Positions 1 to 7,775 of a DNA stretch of 64,000 nucleotides are shown one piece after another (within the stretch, counting starts at the first letter, position 1; each line of letters begins with the position of its first letter). A program made the translations under genes and the position numbers. The notes below the pieces were generated by a model, which had not been told where the DNA came from, did not search any database, and worked only from the letters and a program-made list of their open reading frames with translations. The DNA lies in contig NZ_CP058552.1 in NCBI RefSeq assembly GCF_013401555.1, positions 3,534,001 to 3,598,000 of the forward strand, given 5' to 3'. The stretch comes from Paenibacillus sp. E222. GTDB lineage: Bacteria; Bacillota; Bacilli; Paenibacillales; Paenibacillaceae.

Positions 1-119
1 CGGATCTGGCTGCACGTATGATTAACCCGCCATATGAGACGCCAATTGGCGCCTTGGTTGCCCTAATTGGGGTACCTTTCTTCCTCTATCTGGCGCGTAA
101 AGAAAGGAGGACTCTGTAA
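1..119 (+). CDS. FecCD-family iron-siderophore ABC permease, C-terminal end only (cut by window edge)
   Basis: Only the last 38 codons are in the window, read in the frame that starts at base 3 and ends with TAA at 117-119. The visible tail (DLAARMINPPYETPIG, then a hydrophobic stretch PFFLYLARKERR) is the usual C-terminus of BtuC/FecCD permeases. The next permease starts 2 bases after the stop, which is the normal tandem arrangement of two permease subunits in Bacillus siderophore uptake operons of the YfiZ-YfhA type. The rest of the protein lies upstream of the window. Confidence 0.85.
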   Translation, partial: DLAARMINPPYETPIGALVALIGVPFFLYLARKERRTL

Positions 120-121
120 CG

Positions 122-1153
122 ATGGAATCCTCAACTCTGGTTGGAGCAGAACGCAAAAAGAGAACAAAAAGCACCATTGTCATGATTGTACTGGGTGCGT
201 TAATTATTACCGCTTTTATTATCAGTATGAATACAGGGTTCACCCGGCTTTCCCCTCTTGAGGTGATGCGGACCTTGTTTGGCGGTGGGACGGCAAAGCA
301 GGAACTGATCCTGTTTGAATTCCGTTTGCCGCGTATCGTCATTTCGGTTCTTGTCGGTGCGGGACTTGCATTATCCGGTTGTATTCTGCAGGGGGTATCC
401 CGAAATCCTCTGGCTGATCCAGGGATTCTCGGTATCAACGCTGGAGCCGGATTGGTTGTTATGTTGTTTGTCTCCTTCTTCCCGACAACAACGGCGGCTC
501 CTGTATTTTTGCTGCCCATCCTGGCCCTGATCGGGGCAACTTTTGCTGCATTTCTGATTTATGTGCTCTCTTACAAAAAGGGAGAGGGTCTCATGCCTAC
601 ACGCATGCTGCTTACAGGGATTGGGGTAGCGGCAGGGATCAGCTCAGCCATGATCGTGTTAACACTTCGGCTTAGTCCGGAGAAGTATCAATTTGTAGCC
701 ACCTGGATGGCAGGTAGCATCTGGGGTTCCAACTGGAAATTCGTATCTGCATTGCTGCCGTTTCTCATTGTCCTTGTGCCGCTTGTTCTGTATAAAGCCC
801 GTGTGCTTAATGTACTGAACCTTGGGGATCAAACAGCGAGTGGTCTCGGCGCTCCGGTGGAGCGCGAAAGACTGATCCTGCTGGCTGCAGCCGTGGGACT
901 AGCCGGATCATGCGTATCCGTCAGTGGCGGCATTGGTTTTGTGGGTCTAATAGGTCCGCATCTGGCACGTCGTCTCGTGGGACCCAAACATCAGTTCCTT
1001 TTGCCTGCATCCGCATTGGTCGGATCATTGCTTGTGCTTGTTGCAGATACGCTGGGACGCGTAATCTTGCAGCCTTCCGAGATTCCGGCAGGTATTCTGG
1101 TCGCCATCATTGGTGCCCCGTACTTCCTGTATCTCTTGAGCAAAACGAAATAG
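122..1153 (+). CDS. FecCD-family iron-siderophore ABC permease (YfhA-like)
   Basis: Integral membrane subunit of an ABC importer for ferric siderophores, 343 residues, the usual family length. About nine to ten hydrophobic segments are visible. Family motifs present are FRLPRIVISVLVGAGLALSG near residue 62, NPLADPGILGINAGAG near 95 and GFVGLIGPHLARRL near 275; the last contacts the ATPase. The C-terminus PYFLYLLSKTK matches that of the preceding permease. An AGGAGG motif at 107-112, inside the end of the upstream gene, sets the ATG at 122, so the two permeases are translationally linked. No ATPase or binding protein gene for this importer is in the window apart from the possible fragment at 3043-3192. 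The exact siderophore cannot be read from sequence. Confidence 0.93.
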   Translation: MESSTLVGAERKKRTKSTIVMIVLGALIITAFIISMNTGFTRLSPLEVMRTLFGGGTAKQELILFEFRLPRIVISVLVGAGLALSGCILQGVSRNPLADPGILGINAGAGLVVMLFVSFFPTTTAAPVFLLPILALIGATFAAFLIYVLSYKKGEGLMPTRMLLTGIGVAAGISSAMIVLTLRLSPEKYQFVATWMAGSIWGSNWKFVSALLPFLIVLVPLVLYKARVLNVLNLGDQTASGLGAPVERERLILLAAAVGLAGSCVSVSGGIGFVGLIGPHLARRLVGPKHQFLLPASALVGSLLVLVADTLGRVILQPSEIPAGILVAIIGAPYFLYLLSKTK

Positions 1154-1198
1154 AAAGCAATCATGATGGTATGGTTGCTATAAGGAGGGCTTCAGTCC

Positions 1199-2914
1199 AT
1201 GCTTCGCCGTTTCTTTGCCTATTACAGGCCTTACAAAAAGCTGTTCATTCTGGACTTTAGCTGCGCGATATTCGTAGCTCTGCTGGAACTGGCCTTCCCG
1301 CTGGCAGTTAATAGAGTCGTGGATGACCTTTTGCCAGGGGGACGCTGGGACTGGATATTATGGGCATGTCTTGCGCTGCTCGCGATCTATCTATTAAACT
1401 CGTTCCTCAACTTTGTTGTTACATACTGGGGACATAAGCTTGGTATAAACATCGAGACCGATATGCGTAAGGCACTTTTCAATCATGTACAGAAGCTATC
1501 ATTCCGTTTCTTTGACAATACCAAAACCGGACATCTGGTCTCTCGTATGACCAATGACCTGATGGATATCGGCGAGATTGCCCATCATGGTCCGGAGGAT
1601 GTATTTATCGCAGTCATGACGTTGATTGGTGCATTCAGCATCATGATGAGTATTAACGGAAATCTGGCCGTGTTAACATTTATCATCGTGCCGCTCATTA
1701 TTTATCTATCCTTGTATTTTGGCAGCAAAATGTCCAAGGCCTTTAGCCGAATGTTCGGGGATATAGCAGATTTTAACGCACGTGTAGAAAACAATGTAAG
1801 TGGTATTCGCGTGGTTCAGGCTTTTGCGAATGAAGAGCATGAAAAAGCACAATTCGCTGTAAACAACAGCCGTTTCCGTCAGACCAAACTGATCGCGTAC
1901 AAAATCATGGCTTGGAACTCTTCGATCAGTTATATGCTGATGAAGCTGGTATCCCTCTTTGTGCTGGTATGTGGCACATGGTTTGTCATTAATGGCAGTA
2001 TGAGCTACGGTCAATTTATTGCCTTTATTATGCTGTCCAATGTGTTTCTTACACCTATTCAGAAGATCAACTCCGTTATTGAGACGTATCCAAAAGGGAT
2101 TGCAGGTTTCAAACGGTATACAGAATTGCTCGATATGGAGCCCGACGTTGAAGATCGACCAGGTGCCGCTACCGTATCTCATCTGCGTGGAGATATCCGT
2201 TATGAGCAGGTGACCTTTGGCTATTCGGACCAGGAGCCTGTTCTGAAAGGGATTGATCTGAATATTCACGCTGGTGAAACCGTGGCCCTTGTTGGACCAT
2301 CCGGTGCAGGGAAAACAACCCTGTGCAGTCTGCTGCCTCGATTCTATGATGTGCTGGAAGGTCGCATCACGATCGATGGTCAGGAGATTCAAGATATGAC
2401 GCTGGATTCATTGCGCAGTCAGATTGGAATTGTTCAGCAGGACGTGTTCCTGTTCGATGGAACAGTTCGTGAGAATATCGCGTATGGCAAGCTGGATGCA
2501 ACAGAAGAAGAAATCTGGATGGCAGCTCGTCGTGCACAGATGGAAACACTGATCACTTCCATGCCGGAAGGAATGGACACGTTAATTGGTGAACGCGGTG
2601 TGAAGCTGTCCGGCGGACAGAAACAGCGTTTGTCCATTGCGCGTATGTTCCTGAAGAATCCTCCGATTCTAATTTTGGACGAAGCTACATCTGCACTGGA
2701 TACGGAGACAGAAGCAGCGATCCAGCAATCCCTTGCGGAATTGTCCGAAGGACGGACTACATTGGTCATTGCCCACAGATTGGCTACGATCAAAAATGCG
2801 GATCGCATTATTGTGGTTGCCGAGCATGGAATCACAGAGCAGGGGCGTCATGAGGAACTGCTTGCAGCAGGTGGTGTATACAGCCGTCTGCATTATGCAC
2901 AGTTTGGCGCCTGA
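1199..2914 (+). CDS. ABC exporter, fused permease and ATPase half-transporter
   Basis: A 571-residue half-transporter with an N-terminal six-helix membrane domain (about residues 15-300) and a C-terminal nucleotide-binding domain. Walker A is GPSGAGKTT at 366-374, the signature LSGGQKQR lies near 476, and Walker B ILILDEATSALD near 496, followed by the H-loop in LVIAHRLAT. The order permease-ATPase is that of type IV exporters (MsbA/LmrA-like), which act as homo- or heterodimers. It starts 45 bases after the FecCD permease with a GGAGG motif at 1182-1187, and a terminator follows at 2971-3025, so it looks like the last gene of the siderophore operon. A role in siderophore or drug export is inferred from this context only. 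Confidence 0.93.
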   Translation: MLRRFFAYYRPYKKLFILDFSCAIFVALLELAFPLAVNRVVDDLLPGGRWDWILWACLALLAIYLLNSFLNFVVTYWGHKLGINIETDMRKALFNHVQKLSFRFFDNTKTGHLVSRMTNDLMDIGEIAHHGPEDVFIAVMTLIGAFSIMMSINGNLAVLTFIIVPLIIYLSLYFGSKMSKAFSRMFGDIADFNARVENNVSGIRVVQAFANEEHEKAQFAVNNSRFRQTKLIAYKIMAWNSSISYMLMKLVSLFVLVCGTWFVINGSMSYGQFIAFIMLSNVFLTPIQKINSVIETYPKGIAGFKRYTELLDMEPDVEDRPGAATVSHLRGDIRYEQVTFGYSDQEPVLKGIDLNIHAGETVALVGPSGAGKTTLCSLLPRFYDVLEGRITIDGQEIQDMTLDSLRSQIGIVQQDVFLFDGTVRENIAYGKLDATEEEIWMAARRAQMETLITSMPEGMDTLIGERGVKLSGGQKQRLSIARMFLKNPPILILDEATSALDTETEAAIQQSLAELSEGRTTLVIAHRLATIKNADRIIVVAEHGITEQGRHEELLAAGGVYSRLHYAQFGA

Positions 2915-2970
2915 ACGTAACAGAAAGTTCGTGAACGCTGACTCTGCATAAGAAAGCAGTATATGAATTT

Positions 2971-3025
2971 AAAAAAGACCCCTTCGTCTACTCATGATCC
3001 TGAGTAAGACGAAGGCGTCTTTTTC
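2971..3025. terminator. Rho-independent terminator, bidirectional
   Basis: Long stem in which CCTTCGTCTACTCA pairs, with small mismatches, with TGAGTAAGACGAAGG. It has a T-run on the + strand and an A-run before it, so it can end the ABC exporter operon and the convergent small lipoprotein gene. Confidence 0.88.
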
Positions 3026-3042
3026 TACTTTTTATTATCACG

Positions 3043-3192
3043 TTACTGAGCTTGAGTTGAGGTGGTGGATTCACCTGATTCTGCTTCAGCGGTTGTAGTG
3101 GATGGCTCTGCTTTGCTGCTACAGGCTGATAACAGCCCACCAATCAGGGTAATCATGAGTATAAGGGTACTGAGCTTGCGTGTTGCTTTCAT
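3043..3192 (-). CDS. Fur-box-controlled 49-residue lipoprotein, possible remnant of a siderophore-binding protein
   Basis: Short minus-strand gene starting at ATG 3192. The product begins with a positively charged N-terminus and a hydrophobic stretch, then a lipobox LLSAC with the lipidated Cys at residue 24, then SSKAEPSTTTAEAESG and a Ser/Thr/Gln-rich end. The N-terminus looks like that of FecB/FhuD-type binding lipoproteins, but the protein stops after 49 residues, and a terminator follows immediately. A Ribosome binding site (GGGAGGAAC on the minus strand) lies about 9 bases upstream of the ATG, and a Fur box lies at 3226-3245. It may be a truncated substrate-binding protein whose body was deleted, or a genuine iron-regulated mini-lipoprotein. 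The signal peptide and promoter look intact. Confidence 0.65.
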   Translation of the reverse strand: MKATRKLSTLILMITLIGGLLSACSSKAEPSTTTAEAESGESTTSTQAQ

Positions 3193-3225
3193 CGTTATAG
3201 TTCCTCCCGCATAGATTACTTATTG

Positions 3226-3245
3226 GATAATGATAATCATTTATC
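3226..3245. promoter_or_regulatory. Fur box
   Basis: GATAATGATAATCATT followed by TATC differs from the classical 19-bp Fur consensus GATAATGATAATCATTATC by a single inserted T. It sits about 34 bases upstream of the start codon of the minus-strand lipoprotein, where Fur would repress its promoter under iron repletion. Confidence 0.85.
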
Positions 3246-3358
3246 TATTTAGTCAATGTGATAAGTTTATTGAAAGCGGGAGGGTAGTACAATGGACAAA
3301 CAGGCGGAAATCCTTTGTACAAAAATAAGGGGAATTTGAAGGAGAGGAGACAAACGTT

Positions 3359-3670
3359 ATGTTGTACATTTTCATAACCTGGCTAATATTGATTTTAATA
3401 TTGATTATACTGGCTCAAGGCATCCAAAAGAATTCCAAGGATAGAGAGGGATCTGTTAAACGTTGGCGCGGATGGTTAATCGGACTTTTTATTTTAGGTA
3501 GCGTACCATTGGGGTATGCATTATATACGGAGTTACGCGGGGGATATATAGGAGCCAACATCGGGCTGGGATTGGCTTTATTTTTTACCTGGGCATACTG
3601 TGCCCTCTTGTTATGCGTGACATTAGTGATCTGGGGAAGGTATGGGTACAAGCAGTACAGAAAGAAGTAA
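3359..3670 (+). CDS. Small three-helix membrane protein, unknown function
   Basis: 103 residues with three predicted membrane segments (about residues 3-20, 38-56 and 68-92) and a basic C-terminus ending YKQYRKK. A strong ribosome binding site GGAGAGGAG lies just upstream of the ATG. No family is recognised. It is followed about 100 bases later by the DUF3221 lipoprotein gene in the same direction. Confidence 0.6.
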   Translation: MLYIFITWLILILILIILAQGIQKNSKDREGSVKRWRGWLIGLFILGSVPLGYALYTELRGGYIGANIGLGLALFFTWAYCALLLCVTLVIWGRYGYKQYRKK

Positions 3671-3773
3671 TTTTGTTGCCCTCAAGTTTATGATAAACAT
3701 ATGTTTGCATGCAACAATAACCATATATGGAACGTTGAAATTAGAAATAGGTTTTAATAAAGGGGATTTACCT

Positions 3774-4343
3774 ATGTTCCATCTTCGTCGAGCTCTGATA
3801 TCGCTCTCAATCCTGATCGTATGCCTTACTGGATGTTCAGGACATATCGATTGTAATTCTGTGCAAACTCAAGCGAATACACCAAGTGAAGATGAATTCA
3901 CTGGTTATGTGGTTGAGCGCAAAGACGATTCCATTCTAGTGGTTGATCCTGCGTATAAAGACTTCGGTGCGAACGGAGGAGAAAGTCGGTATTATCCGGC
4001 AAAATGGTTCTCCAATGCGCCTGATCCGCAGATCGGCTCCTATGTTGAGATCTGGACGGATGGCAGCCCCGAAAACGAGCCTTACCCTGGACAAGCCAGA
4101 GCGGGAACGATTGCTGTATCCAGTCCGGCCACCCCAGATGGTGCTCATATGAGTGAGGAGGATGCGATTCGGGTTGGACTGTTCACACCAGATGGAGAAA
4201 AGATAAGTATTCCTGTGATTGTAGATGTACAATTTTATCAGGATGTAGGGACGTGGACTATTCGCATGAGAGATGCGATGTCAACGACGGAGAATCAAGA
4301 TGAGATTGAGATCAGAGTAGAGGATGTAGAGCCAGTCGAGTAA
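3774..4343 (+). CDS. DUF3221 (YobA-like) lipoprotein
   Basis: 189 residues. The start at 3774 was chosen over an upstream in-frame ATG because it is preceded by AAAGGGG and gives an immediate lipoprotein signal with lipobox CLTGC (Cys at residue 17). The mature part contains the DUF3221 pattern: FTGYVVERKDDSILVVDP, a GGESRYYPAKWFSN segment, then PQIGSYVEIWTDG and PYPGQARAGTIAV. B. subtilis YobA has the same core. The C-terminal ~60 residues (GAHMSEEDAIRVGLF onward) form a second small domain. It is predicted to be anchored to the outer face of the membrane; its function is unknown. Confidence 0.8.
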   Translation: MFHLRRALISLSILIVCLTGCSGHIDCNSVQTQANTPSEDEFTGYVVERKDDSILVVDPAYKDFGANGGESRYYPAKWFSNAPDPQIGSYVEIWTDGSPENEPYPGQARAGTIAVSSPATPDGAHMSEEDAIRVGLFTPDGEKISIPVIVDVQFYQDVGTWTIRMRDAMSTTENQDEIEIRVEDVEPVE

Positions 4344-4405
4344 CAGAGGGAGTATTTCATTTTGCATATCGATAATTAGATAATTAGATGAGAAAGGAAA
4401 TTTAA

Positions 4406-4792
4406 ATGGATATTAGGGAGTGGCTTCCCCGCGACAAGTCCGATTTTGAAGCGGTGCGTAAGTTAAGTGAATTCGGTAATGAAGAGTTGCGAGATATCAT
4501 TCCTGAGCTGATGGAGTGGTTGCAAGATGGAAATTGGCCCATTTCGAAATCCGTCGAAGATTTACTTTTAAGATTTGGAGAAGAACTTGTTCCTCATATT
4601 CAAAATGTATTTAAAACAAAAGATCCACAGTGGGAATATTTTATGCTCAGTGGTTTAGTCAGTAGATTGCCTTCGCGATATCTAATAGGATTGAAGGTTG
4701 ATTTGGAAAGAATTTTGAAAAATCCTACAAAAAGTGAGCTGCTTGAGAAATTGGATGAGGTTATAATACCATTGCTGAATAAAATACAATAA
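4406..4792 (+). CDS. DUF5071 domain protein
   Basis: 128-residue soluble protein. The patterns LPRDKSDFEAVRKL, IIPELMEWLQDGNWPI and the C-terminal helical part are those of DUF5071 proteins, which look like short alpha-helical-repeat proteins of unknown function found in Firmicutes. The start ATG follows AGAAAGGAAA. It is 62 bases downstream of the DUF3221 gene and is followed by a terminator. In many genomes such genes occur singly as accessory cargo, sometimes as immunity-like proteins; nothing here shows a toxin partner. Confidence 0.78.
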   Translation: MDIREWLPRDKSDFEAVRKLSEFGNEELRDIIPELMEWLQDGNWPISKSVEDLLLRFGEELVPHIQNVFKTKDPQWEYFMLSGLVSRLPSRYLIGLKVDLERILKNPTKSELLEKLDEVIIPLLNKIQ

Positions 4793-4841
4793 AAAGTAGT
4801 TCAGTGATTCAGAAAAGTTCATACTAAAGAGCAGTCCTTAG

Positions 4842-4880
4842 CAACCTTGAACGGCTTAATGCCTTTCGGGGTTGTTTTTT
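4842..4880 (+). terminator. Rho-independent terminator
   Basis: Stem CAACC..ACGGC / GCC..GGGTTG followed by TTTTTTG, 50 bases after the DUF5071 stop codon. Confidence 0.7.
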
Positions 4881-4996
4881 GTCAAAAACAGATCATTCAT
4901 TAAAGTACAAGCATTATTACATATAACATGAGTGATATTTTGTTTCGGAGTTGGGCTAACGATCTACTTATGTTTAGTCTGCAATCCACGAAAAAA

Positions 4997-5010
4997 CGAA
5001 CGTATGTTTT
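4997..5010. promoter_or_regulatory. LexA-like box upstream of the RHH gene (weak call)
   Basis: CGAACGTATGTTTT matches the Bacillus SOS-box pattern CGAACRNRYGTTYG at 13 of 14 positions. It lies 10 bases upstream of the likely -35 element rather than within the promoter, so it could be chance. Confidence 0.3.
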
Positions 5011-5019
5011 ACGAATCCG

Positions 5020-5049
5020 TTGACTTTTTGTGCCAACAACAACTATGCT
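5020..5049 (+). promoter_or_regulatory. SigA-type promoter of the RHH gene
   Basis: TTGACT at 5020-5025 and TATGCT at 5044-5049 are separated by 18 bases. The promoter is embedded in the large inverted repeat 5024-5069. Confidence 0.6.
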
Positions 5050-5069
5050 ATTATTGTTGGCACAAAAAG
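5024..5069. promoter_or_regulatory. Perfect 16-bp inverted repeat around the promoter, probable operator
   Basis: CTTTTTGTGCCAACAA at 5024-5039 is exactly complementary to 5054-5069. With one mismatch the arms extend to 19 bases. The left arm overlaps the -35 element and spacer, and the right arm covers the start of the transcript just ahead of the ribosome binding site. Autoregulation by the RHH protein encoded next is the simplest reading. Confidence 0.7.
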
Positions 5070-5081
5070 TGAGGTGAAGCA

Positions 5082-5261
5082 ATGTCCGCCAAGAAGATGG
5101 GACGTCCGCTGTCTGACAATCCCAAAAGCGAAACGATCAAAATCCGTGTTGATCAAGAAATTATGAACAAGCTCGATGCTTCGGCTGAGAAGCTGAATAC
5201 GAACCGATCAGACATCGTTCGCAAAGGGATTGAGAGGATTTACGACGAGCTCCAAAAATAG
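5082..5261 (+). CDS. Ribbon-helix-helix (CopG/Arc-type) transcriptional regulator
   Basis: 59-residue protein. It starts at ATG 5082 after GAGGTGA. SETIKIRVDQEIMNKLDASAE gives the N-terminal DNA-contacting beta strand and first helix, and NTNRSDIVRKGIERIYDEL gives the second helix, which is the RHH fold pattern; the MGRPLSDNPK leader is common in Firmicutes RHH proteins of mobile and accessory regions. Such proteins dimerise on inverted or direct repeats, and a perfect 16-bp inverted repeat surrounds its promoter. No toxin gene follows, so it is not an obvious antitoxin. Confidence 0.85.
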   Translation: MSAKKMGRPLSDNPKSETIKIRVDQEIMNKLDASAEKLNTNRSDIVRKGIERIYDELQK

Positions 5262-5266
5262 AAAAA

Positions 5267-5305
5267 GGAAGCAGCGTGAGTCCCGAGAAGAACAGCGCTG
5301 CTTCC
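5267..5305. repeat. 10-bp stem inverted repeat after the RHH gene
   Basis: GGAAGCAGCG and CGCTGCTTCC form a perfect stem around a 19-base loop, 5 bases after the RHH stop. The T-run follows the stem only on the minus strand, so as a terminator it points leftward, although no minus-strand gene is evident; on the + strand it could act as a 3' stabilising hairpin. Confidence 0.55.
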
Positions 5306-5406
5306 TATCCCGCAATCACTATGAGAATGAGCTGACTGCATAAATATCCTACCATGTGCAGAACGCTCATTCAAGTCGATGCGAATCCATTTCTGGGAGG
5401 ATGCAC

Positions 5407-5724
5407 ATGAATACAATTTTGGAAGCACTTTATAACGGGCGACTTCGCCCGGATGAGACGATGATGCCGACACATCCTGAATACCAATTATTAGGGCGGC
5501 AAATTGCGGCTCTGACAGAACAATGGAAGAATCGATTGAGCGAGGACGAATTCCGTGAGCTTGAACAGTTGTTCGACTTGTGTGGTCAATGTGATGGTAT
5601 GCATAGCGAAGCTGCATTTATTCAGGGATTTCGACTGGGAGCCAACATGCTGATTGAAGTGATGAGTCAACGTGAGGAGTCGGTTTTGGCGACCTCTGCA
5701 AATTGTAGTGTAGGAATAATATGA
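5407..5724 (+). CDS. DUF6809 family protein
   Basis: 105 residues. The start at 5407 is 6 bases after GGGAGG, whereas the upstream ATG at 5401 directly abuts it. The sequence ILEALYNGRLRPDETMMP, a central helical pair (LTEQWKNRLSEDEFRELEQL) and the C-terminal SEAAFIQGFRLGANMLIEVM match the DUF6809 pattern, a small helical family frequent in Firmicutes accessory regions and phages. Function is unknown. No neighbour suggests a role. Confidence 0.78.
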   Translation: MNTILEALYNGRLRPDETMMPTHPEYQLLGRQIAALTEQWKNRLSEDEFRELEQLFDLCGQCDGMHSEAAFIQGFRLGANMLIEVMSQREESVLATSANCSVGII

Positions 5725-5760
5725 TGGTGTAGAATTTTATTGAAAAAAGAAGGTGTGATT

Positions 5761-6759
5761 TTGATTTTGTATCAAGGAAAATCAAGAAAATTCATCATTG
5801 TGTTGTTATCGTTGTATACTTGTTTAACATTGTATTTCTTATTCCTGGGCTTCGATAGAAGCTCGTCCAGTCCTGATCAGGGCTTGCGATACAGCTTATC
5901 CCTTCAAGGAATTCCTTTACATTTTCCAATGGGGAGAGATTTTAAGATTTGGTTTTTTGAAATGGGGAACTTTATAGCATTCATCCCCTTCGGAATGGTC
6001 ATTCCGCTCCTCTTTCGCTGTGGGTTTATTCGCTTTATCAGTATATTCGTTCTCTGTATTTCGATGTTAGAGACAGTGCAAATGATTTCCCGTTTAGGTG
6101 CGTTTGATATAGACGATATCCTGATTAATACTTTAGGGGCTGCCGTGGGATATGGGGCGCAGAGGATAATAAGGCATCATCGGAACACATTAAAAGGACT
6201 TATTCGAATCTTCCTGACAGCGATTATTTTTTCAATAGGTACGATCACTGTTGTTGGCGGCCTCAATCATTATTTAGAAAACGTTGACGGAAAAAGTGTT
6301 GCACTGAATGAACTTGCTTTGAGTGACGGGGCTGTAGTATGGGATGAAGAACTCTCCAGTTTTACAGTAGGCCAGACAAATGTTGAGCCTAAAATCAATC
6401 TGTACAGTAGAGAAATACAAAAAACGAATGAGTTTTCATATCTCTTAAATGGAAAATACAAAAATATGAAAGGTTATTTCGCTATACCGGACGATGTCAT
6501 CCGAACAGCAAGCCATGAGCCTATTACAATAAGCTTTATCGCCGATGGCACAGAAATCTATTCCTTGATTGTATCAGCGAACAGTGCGGAGAACCATCCT
6601 GACTCTTTTCAAACTCCGTTAAAGGGAGTTAAAGAACTGACTATAAAAGTAATAACCGATGGTTCAAATCTGATGACCAAAATAGTGATGTGGGACATTA
6701 CACTTACAGAGCCAAACACAGGGCAAAAGTTCATCAACAGCATTAAATCCATGTTTTAA
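5761..6759 (+). CDS. VanZ-like membrane protein with an extracytoplasmic C-terminal domain
   Basis: 332 residues if started at TTG 5761, which is preceded by GAAGGTG; an in-frame TTG at 5740 is possible but lacks a ribosome binding site. The VanZ region covers about the first 170 residues: a membrane helix, FEMGNFIAFIPFGMVIPLLFR, SMLETVQMISRLGAFDIDDILINTLGAAVGY, then another helix near 160-180. The last ~140 residues are hydrophilic and beta-rich and should lie outside the membrane. VanZ proteins are linked to glycopeptide (teicoplanin) tolerance in enterococci, but most chromosomal members have unknown roles. The extra domain makes this longer than a minimal VanZ (about 160 residues). Confidence 0.82.
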   Translation: MILYQGKSRKFIIVLLSLYTCLTLYFLFLGFDRSSSSPDQGLRYSLSLQGIPLHFPMGRDFKIWFFEMGNFIAFIPFGMVIPLLFRCGFIRFISIFVLCISMLETVQMISRLGAFDIDDILINTLGAAVGYGAQRIIRHHRNTLKGLIRIFLTAIIFSIGTITVVGGLNHYLENVDGKSVALNELALSDGAVVWDEELSSFTVGQTNVEPKINLYSREIQKTNEFSYLLNGKYKNMKGYFAIPDDVIRTASHEPITISFIADGTEIYSLIVSANSAENHPDSFQTPLKGVKELTIKVITDGSNLMTKIVMWDITLTEPNTGQKFINSIKSMF

Positions 6760-6768
6760 TACATTAAT

Positions 6769-6816
6769 AAAAGCCCTCGATCCTGCCACTTAAGCAGCAA
6801 GATCTGAGGGCTTTAT
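6769..6816. terminator. Bidirectional terminator
   Basis: AAAGCCCTCGATC pairs with GATCTGAGGGCTTT between two convergent genes, the VanZ-like gene and the Mn catalase gene. Confidence 0.8.
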
Positions 6817-6872
6817 CCATTTTCATGCCATATCAACAACAACAGCTAGTACATCCATTACATAACGCTGCC

Positions 6873-7775
6873 TTAATCCGCAATATTTCCCGCCATTTTG
6901 AGACGACGTGCAATTTCCTGGAAGTCTTCCTGCGAAATGCCTGGGGCGAATTCTTCTTCCACCGGGGGAGCTTCAGGAATCGGATAACCTTCAGGTACGC
7001 CTTGAATGACTTCCAGCGGTTGTCCATCTTCGGGGTGTGTCCCTTTCCAGATCTGACTGATCGCAGTAAAGTCTTTATCACTATAGGTATACAGCTTGGT
7101 GTGTAGACCTTTTTCTTCGTATTTCCACGCCTCTTTAAAAGATTTGTTGCTCAGGGATGGAATCGGTACCAATTTGGTTACATTCACTCCGGTTGCAATC
7201 TCAAGCGCTTTAGCATAAGCGACCACATGCACGCCGCCGCGTACCAGCAAATAGCCAACAACTGCCCGGGCTGCGGGGTGATCGGTCATTTCATAAACCT
7301 TCATTTTATGTGTGCGGGCTCCGCATTCGAGGAAAAAGTTATGCAGCAGATCTTCGACCAGATTGCCACTGTTGAAGACATTCGCTCCGGTCCACGGATT
7401 GCCCATCGAGTCGAAAGGCATTGCTCCCTGTGCGCCAGCAAGGAAATGATAAGACAGACGTGCATCCTTCACAGAACCGAGTGGTGTATTATCCGGCTCT
7501 TTGTAATCGGTAGAACCTCTAAGGCATTTGTTAATACCATGAGACACAAGCTCCACATGACCTAATTCTTCGGCGGTGATACTCATCACCAGATCGTAGA
7601 AGGGTTTCAATTTTTCCTTGGAGCGAAAGTTAAAGGATTGATAGAGGTAGTTGTTCAACGTTGACATTTCTCCGAATTTACCACCCAGCAATTCTTGTAT
7701 CGCTGCCGCTGCATTCGGGTCTGGTCTCTCGACATTGGGGATTTCAATTGCGATTTCATCCATACGTTTGAACAT
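6873..7775 (-). CDS. Manganese catalase (non-haem)
   Basis: 300-residue dimanganese catalase, converting two H2O2 to water and O2 in the cytosol (or in the spore coat for the CotJC subgroup). The start at 7775 follows a minus-strand GGAGG; an upstream in-frame ATG has none. All five metal ligands known from the Lactobacillus plantarum enzyme can be located: E36 (KFGEMSTL), E70 and H73 (EELGH), E150 (FFLECGAR) and H183 (GVHVVAY). The C-terminal extension carries an acidic PEAPPVEEEFAPG stretch as in YdbD/YjqC-type proteins. It is monocistronic, with terminators at 6769-6816 on one side and a divergent gene on the other. Confidence 0.93.
   Translation of the reverse strand: MFKRMDEIAIEIPNVERPDPNAAAAIQELLGGKFGEMSTLNNYLYQSFNFRSKEKLKPFYDLVMSITAEELGHVELVSHGINKCLRGSTDYKEPDNTPLGSVKDARLSYHFLAGAQGAMPFDSMGNPWTGANVFNSGNLVEDLLHNFFLECGARTHKMKVYEMTDHPAARAVVGYLLVRGGVHVVAYAKALEIATGVNVTKLVPIPSLSNKSFKEAWKYEEKGLHTKLYTYSDKDFTAISQIWKGTHPEDGQPLEVIQGVPEGYPIPEAPPVEEEFAPGISQEDFQEIARRLKMAGNIAD

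Noticed and set aside
1706..2392. 228-residue minus-strand frame inside the ABC exporter
   Set aside because: The exporter has complete domain motifs across this stretch; the antisense frame has no recognisable features.
5240..5617. 125-residue minus-strand frame that would end near the hairpin 5267-5305, whose T-run faces left
   Set aside because: It overlaps the well-supported DUF6809 gene entirely and has no start signal. The hairpin was kept only as an inverted repeat.
5082..5724. RHH plus DUF6809 genes as a toxin-antitoxin pair
   Set aside because: They are separated by a hairpin and 145 bases with a separate ribosome binding site, and DUF6809 has no toxin-like active residues; the pairing is not supported.
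6873..7775. CotJC spore-coat identity for the Mn catalase
   Set aside because: No cotJA/cotJB genes are adjacent, and the length and C-terminal extension fit the general YdbD/YjqC-type catalases better.
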